The notes under the pieces: model-generated
Told to the model about the DNA's origin: nothing
What the model saw: only the letters and a program-made list of their open reading frames with translations
The model's database searches: none
Translations under genes and position numbers: made by a program
Assembly (NCBI GenBank): GCA_030638455.1
Contig: DAOWEP010000111.1
Span: 1 to 14,947 of the forward strand
Length of the DNA: 14,947 nt
Direction of reading: 5' to 3'
Source: Gammaproteobacteria bacterium
GTDB lineage: Bacteria > Pseudomonadota > Gammaproteobacteria > DAOWEP01
In this document: in pieces, positions 14,845 to 14,947 of the stretch
Layout: each line of letters opens with the position of its first letter
Numbering within the stretch: position 1 is the first letter of the stretch

Positions 14845-14947
14845 CTAGTGTCTGGTTTCCGGTATATCCGGTGAAAAACCAGCGGCAAATATTCTTTCTG
14901 CATCAACCGCATCAAACTGATATACCTGATTGCAGAAACTGCACTGC
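14845..14947 (-). CDS. hslO: Hsp33 redox-regulated chaperone (3' end only)
   Basis: The last 33 codons of a gene that continues beyond the window read QCSFCNQVYQFDAVDAERIF and then a short tail to TAG. This matches the C-terminal zinc-binding redox switch of Hsp33: the CxxC (here CSFC) followed by YxFDAxD. The upstream CxC half and the substrate-binding domain would lie outside the window. Hsp33 is activated when oxidants release zinc and disulfides form, and then holds unfolding proteins in the cytoplasm. The identification rests on a short but characteristic segment. Confidence 0.85.
   Translation of the reverse strand, partial: QCSFCNQVYQFDAVDAERIFAAGFSPDIPETRH

Overview
The window is chromosomal DNA from a gammaproteobacterium. 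Two gene blocks run away from a shared intergenic region near position 8000, and their order matches a layout I know from Pseudomonas and its relatives. Leftward (minus strand) are a TPR lipoprotein gene, lolB, ispE, tRNA-Gln, prs, rplY, pth, ychF and tRNA-Met. Rightward (plus strand) are hemA, prfA, prmC, a small unrecognised gene and moeB. Moderate base composition, a VPLPA/PEP-CTERM protein and a putative sigma-54 promoter suggest an environmental lineage (for example Chromatiales or Thiotrichales-like), but I cannot name the genus.

1-4400 (minus strand): tRNA-Met(CAU); the ATPase ychF; peptidyl-tRNA hydrolase pth with a TTG start; ribosomal protein L25 (rplY, long CTC form); PRPP synthase prs with a GTG start; then about 560 bases without a protein gene up to tRNA-Gln(UUG). 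That interval holds two units that copy the 3' end of the tRNA and fold, on the tRNA strand, into many small hairpins with GGA in the loop. It is the most unusual non-coding stretch here.

4466-7754 (minus strand): ispE (isoprenoid precursors), lolB (lipoprotein insertion into the outer membrane) and a large TPR lipoprotein, tightly spaced and probably one operon.

7755-8254: divergent intergenic region with a long imperfect inverted repeat and a perfect 24-bp AT-rich palindrome in front of hemA.

8255-12942 (plus strand): hemA (first step of C5 tetrapyrrole synthesis, using Glu-tRNA), prfA (release factor 1), prmC (methylates the GGQ glutamine of release factors), a 136-residue protein whose sequence resembles an HMA-type ferredoxin-like domain without its cysteines, and moeB (sulfur-carrier adenylyltransferase).

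12943-14040: a stand-alone VPLPA/PEP-CTERM secreted protein with a good sigma-54 -24/-12 element, an inverted repeat at enhancer distance upstream and a strong terminator. 14167-14947 (minus strand): a transglycosylase-like lipoprotein preceded by the 3' end of hslO (Hsp33), cut by the window edge.

The two large blocks are housekeeping genes. The accessory or less explained parts are the tRNA-Gln trailer, the hemA upstream repeat, the 136-residue protein and the PEP-CTERM cassette.
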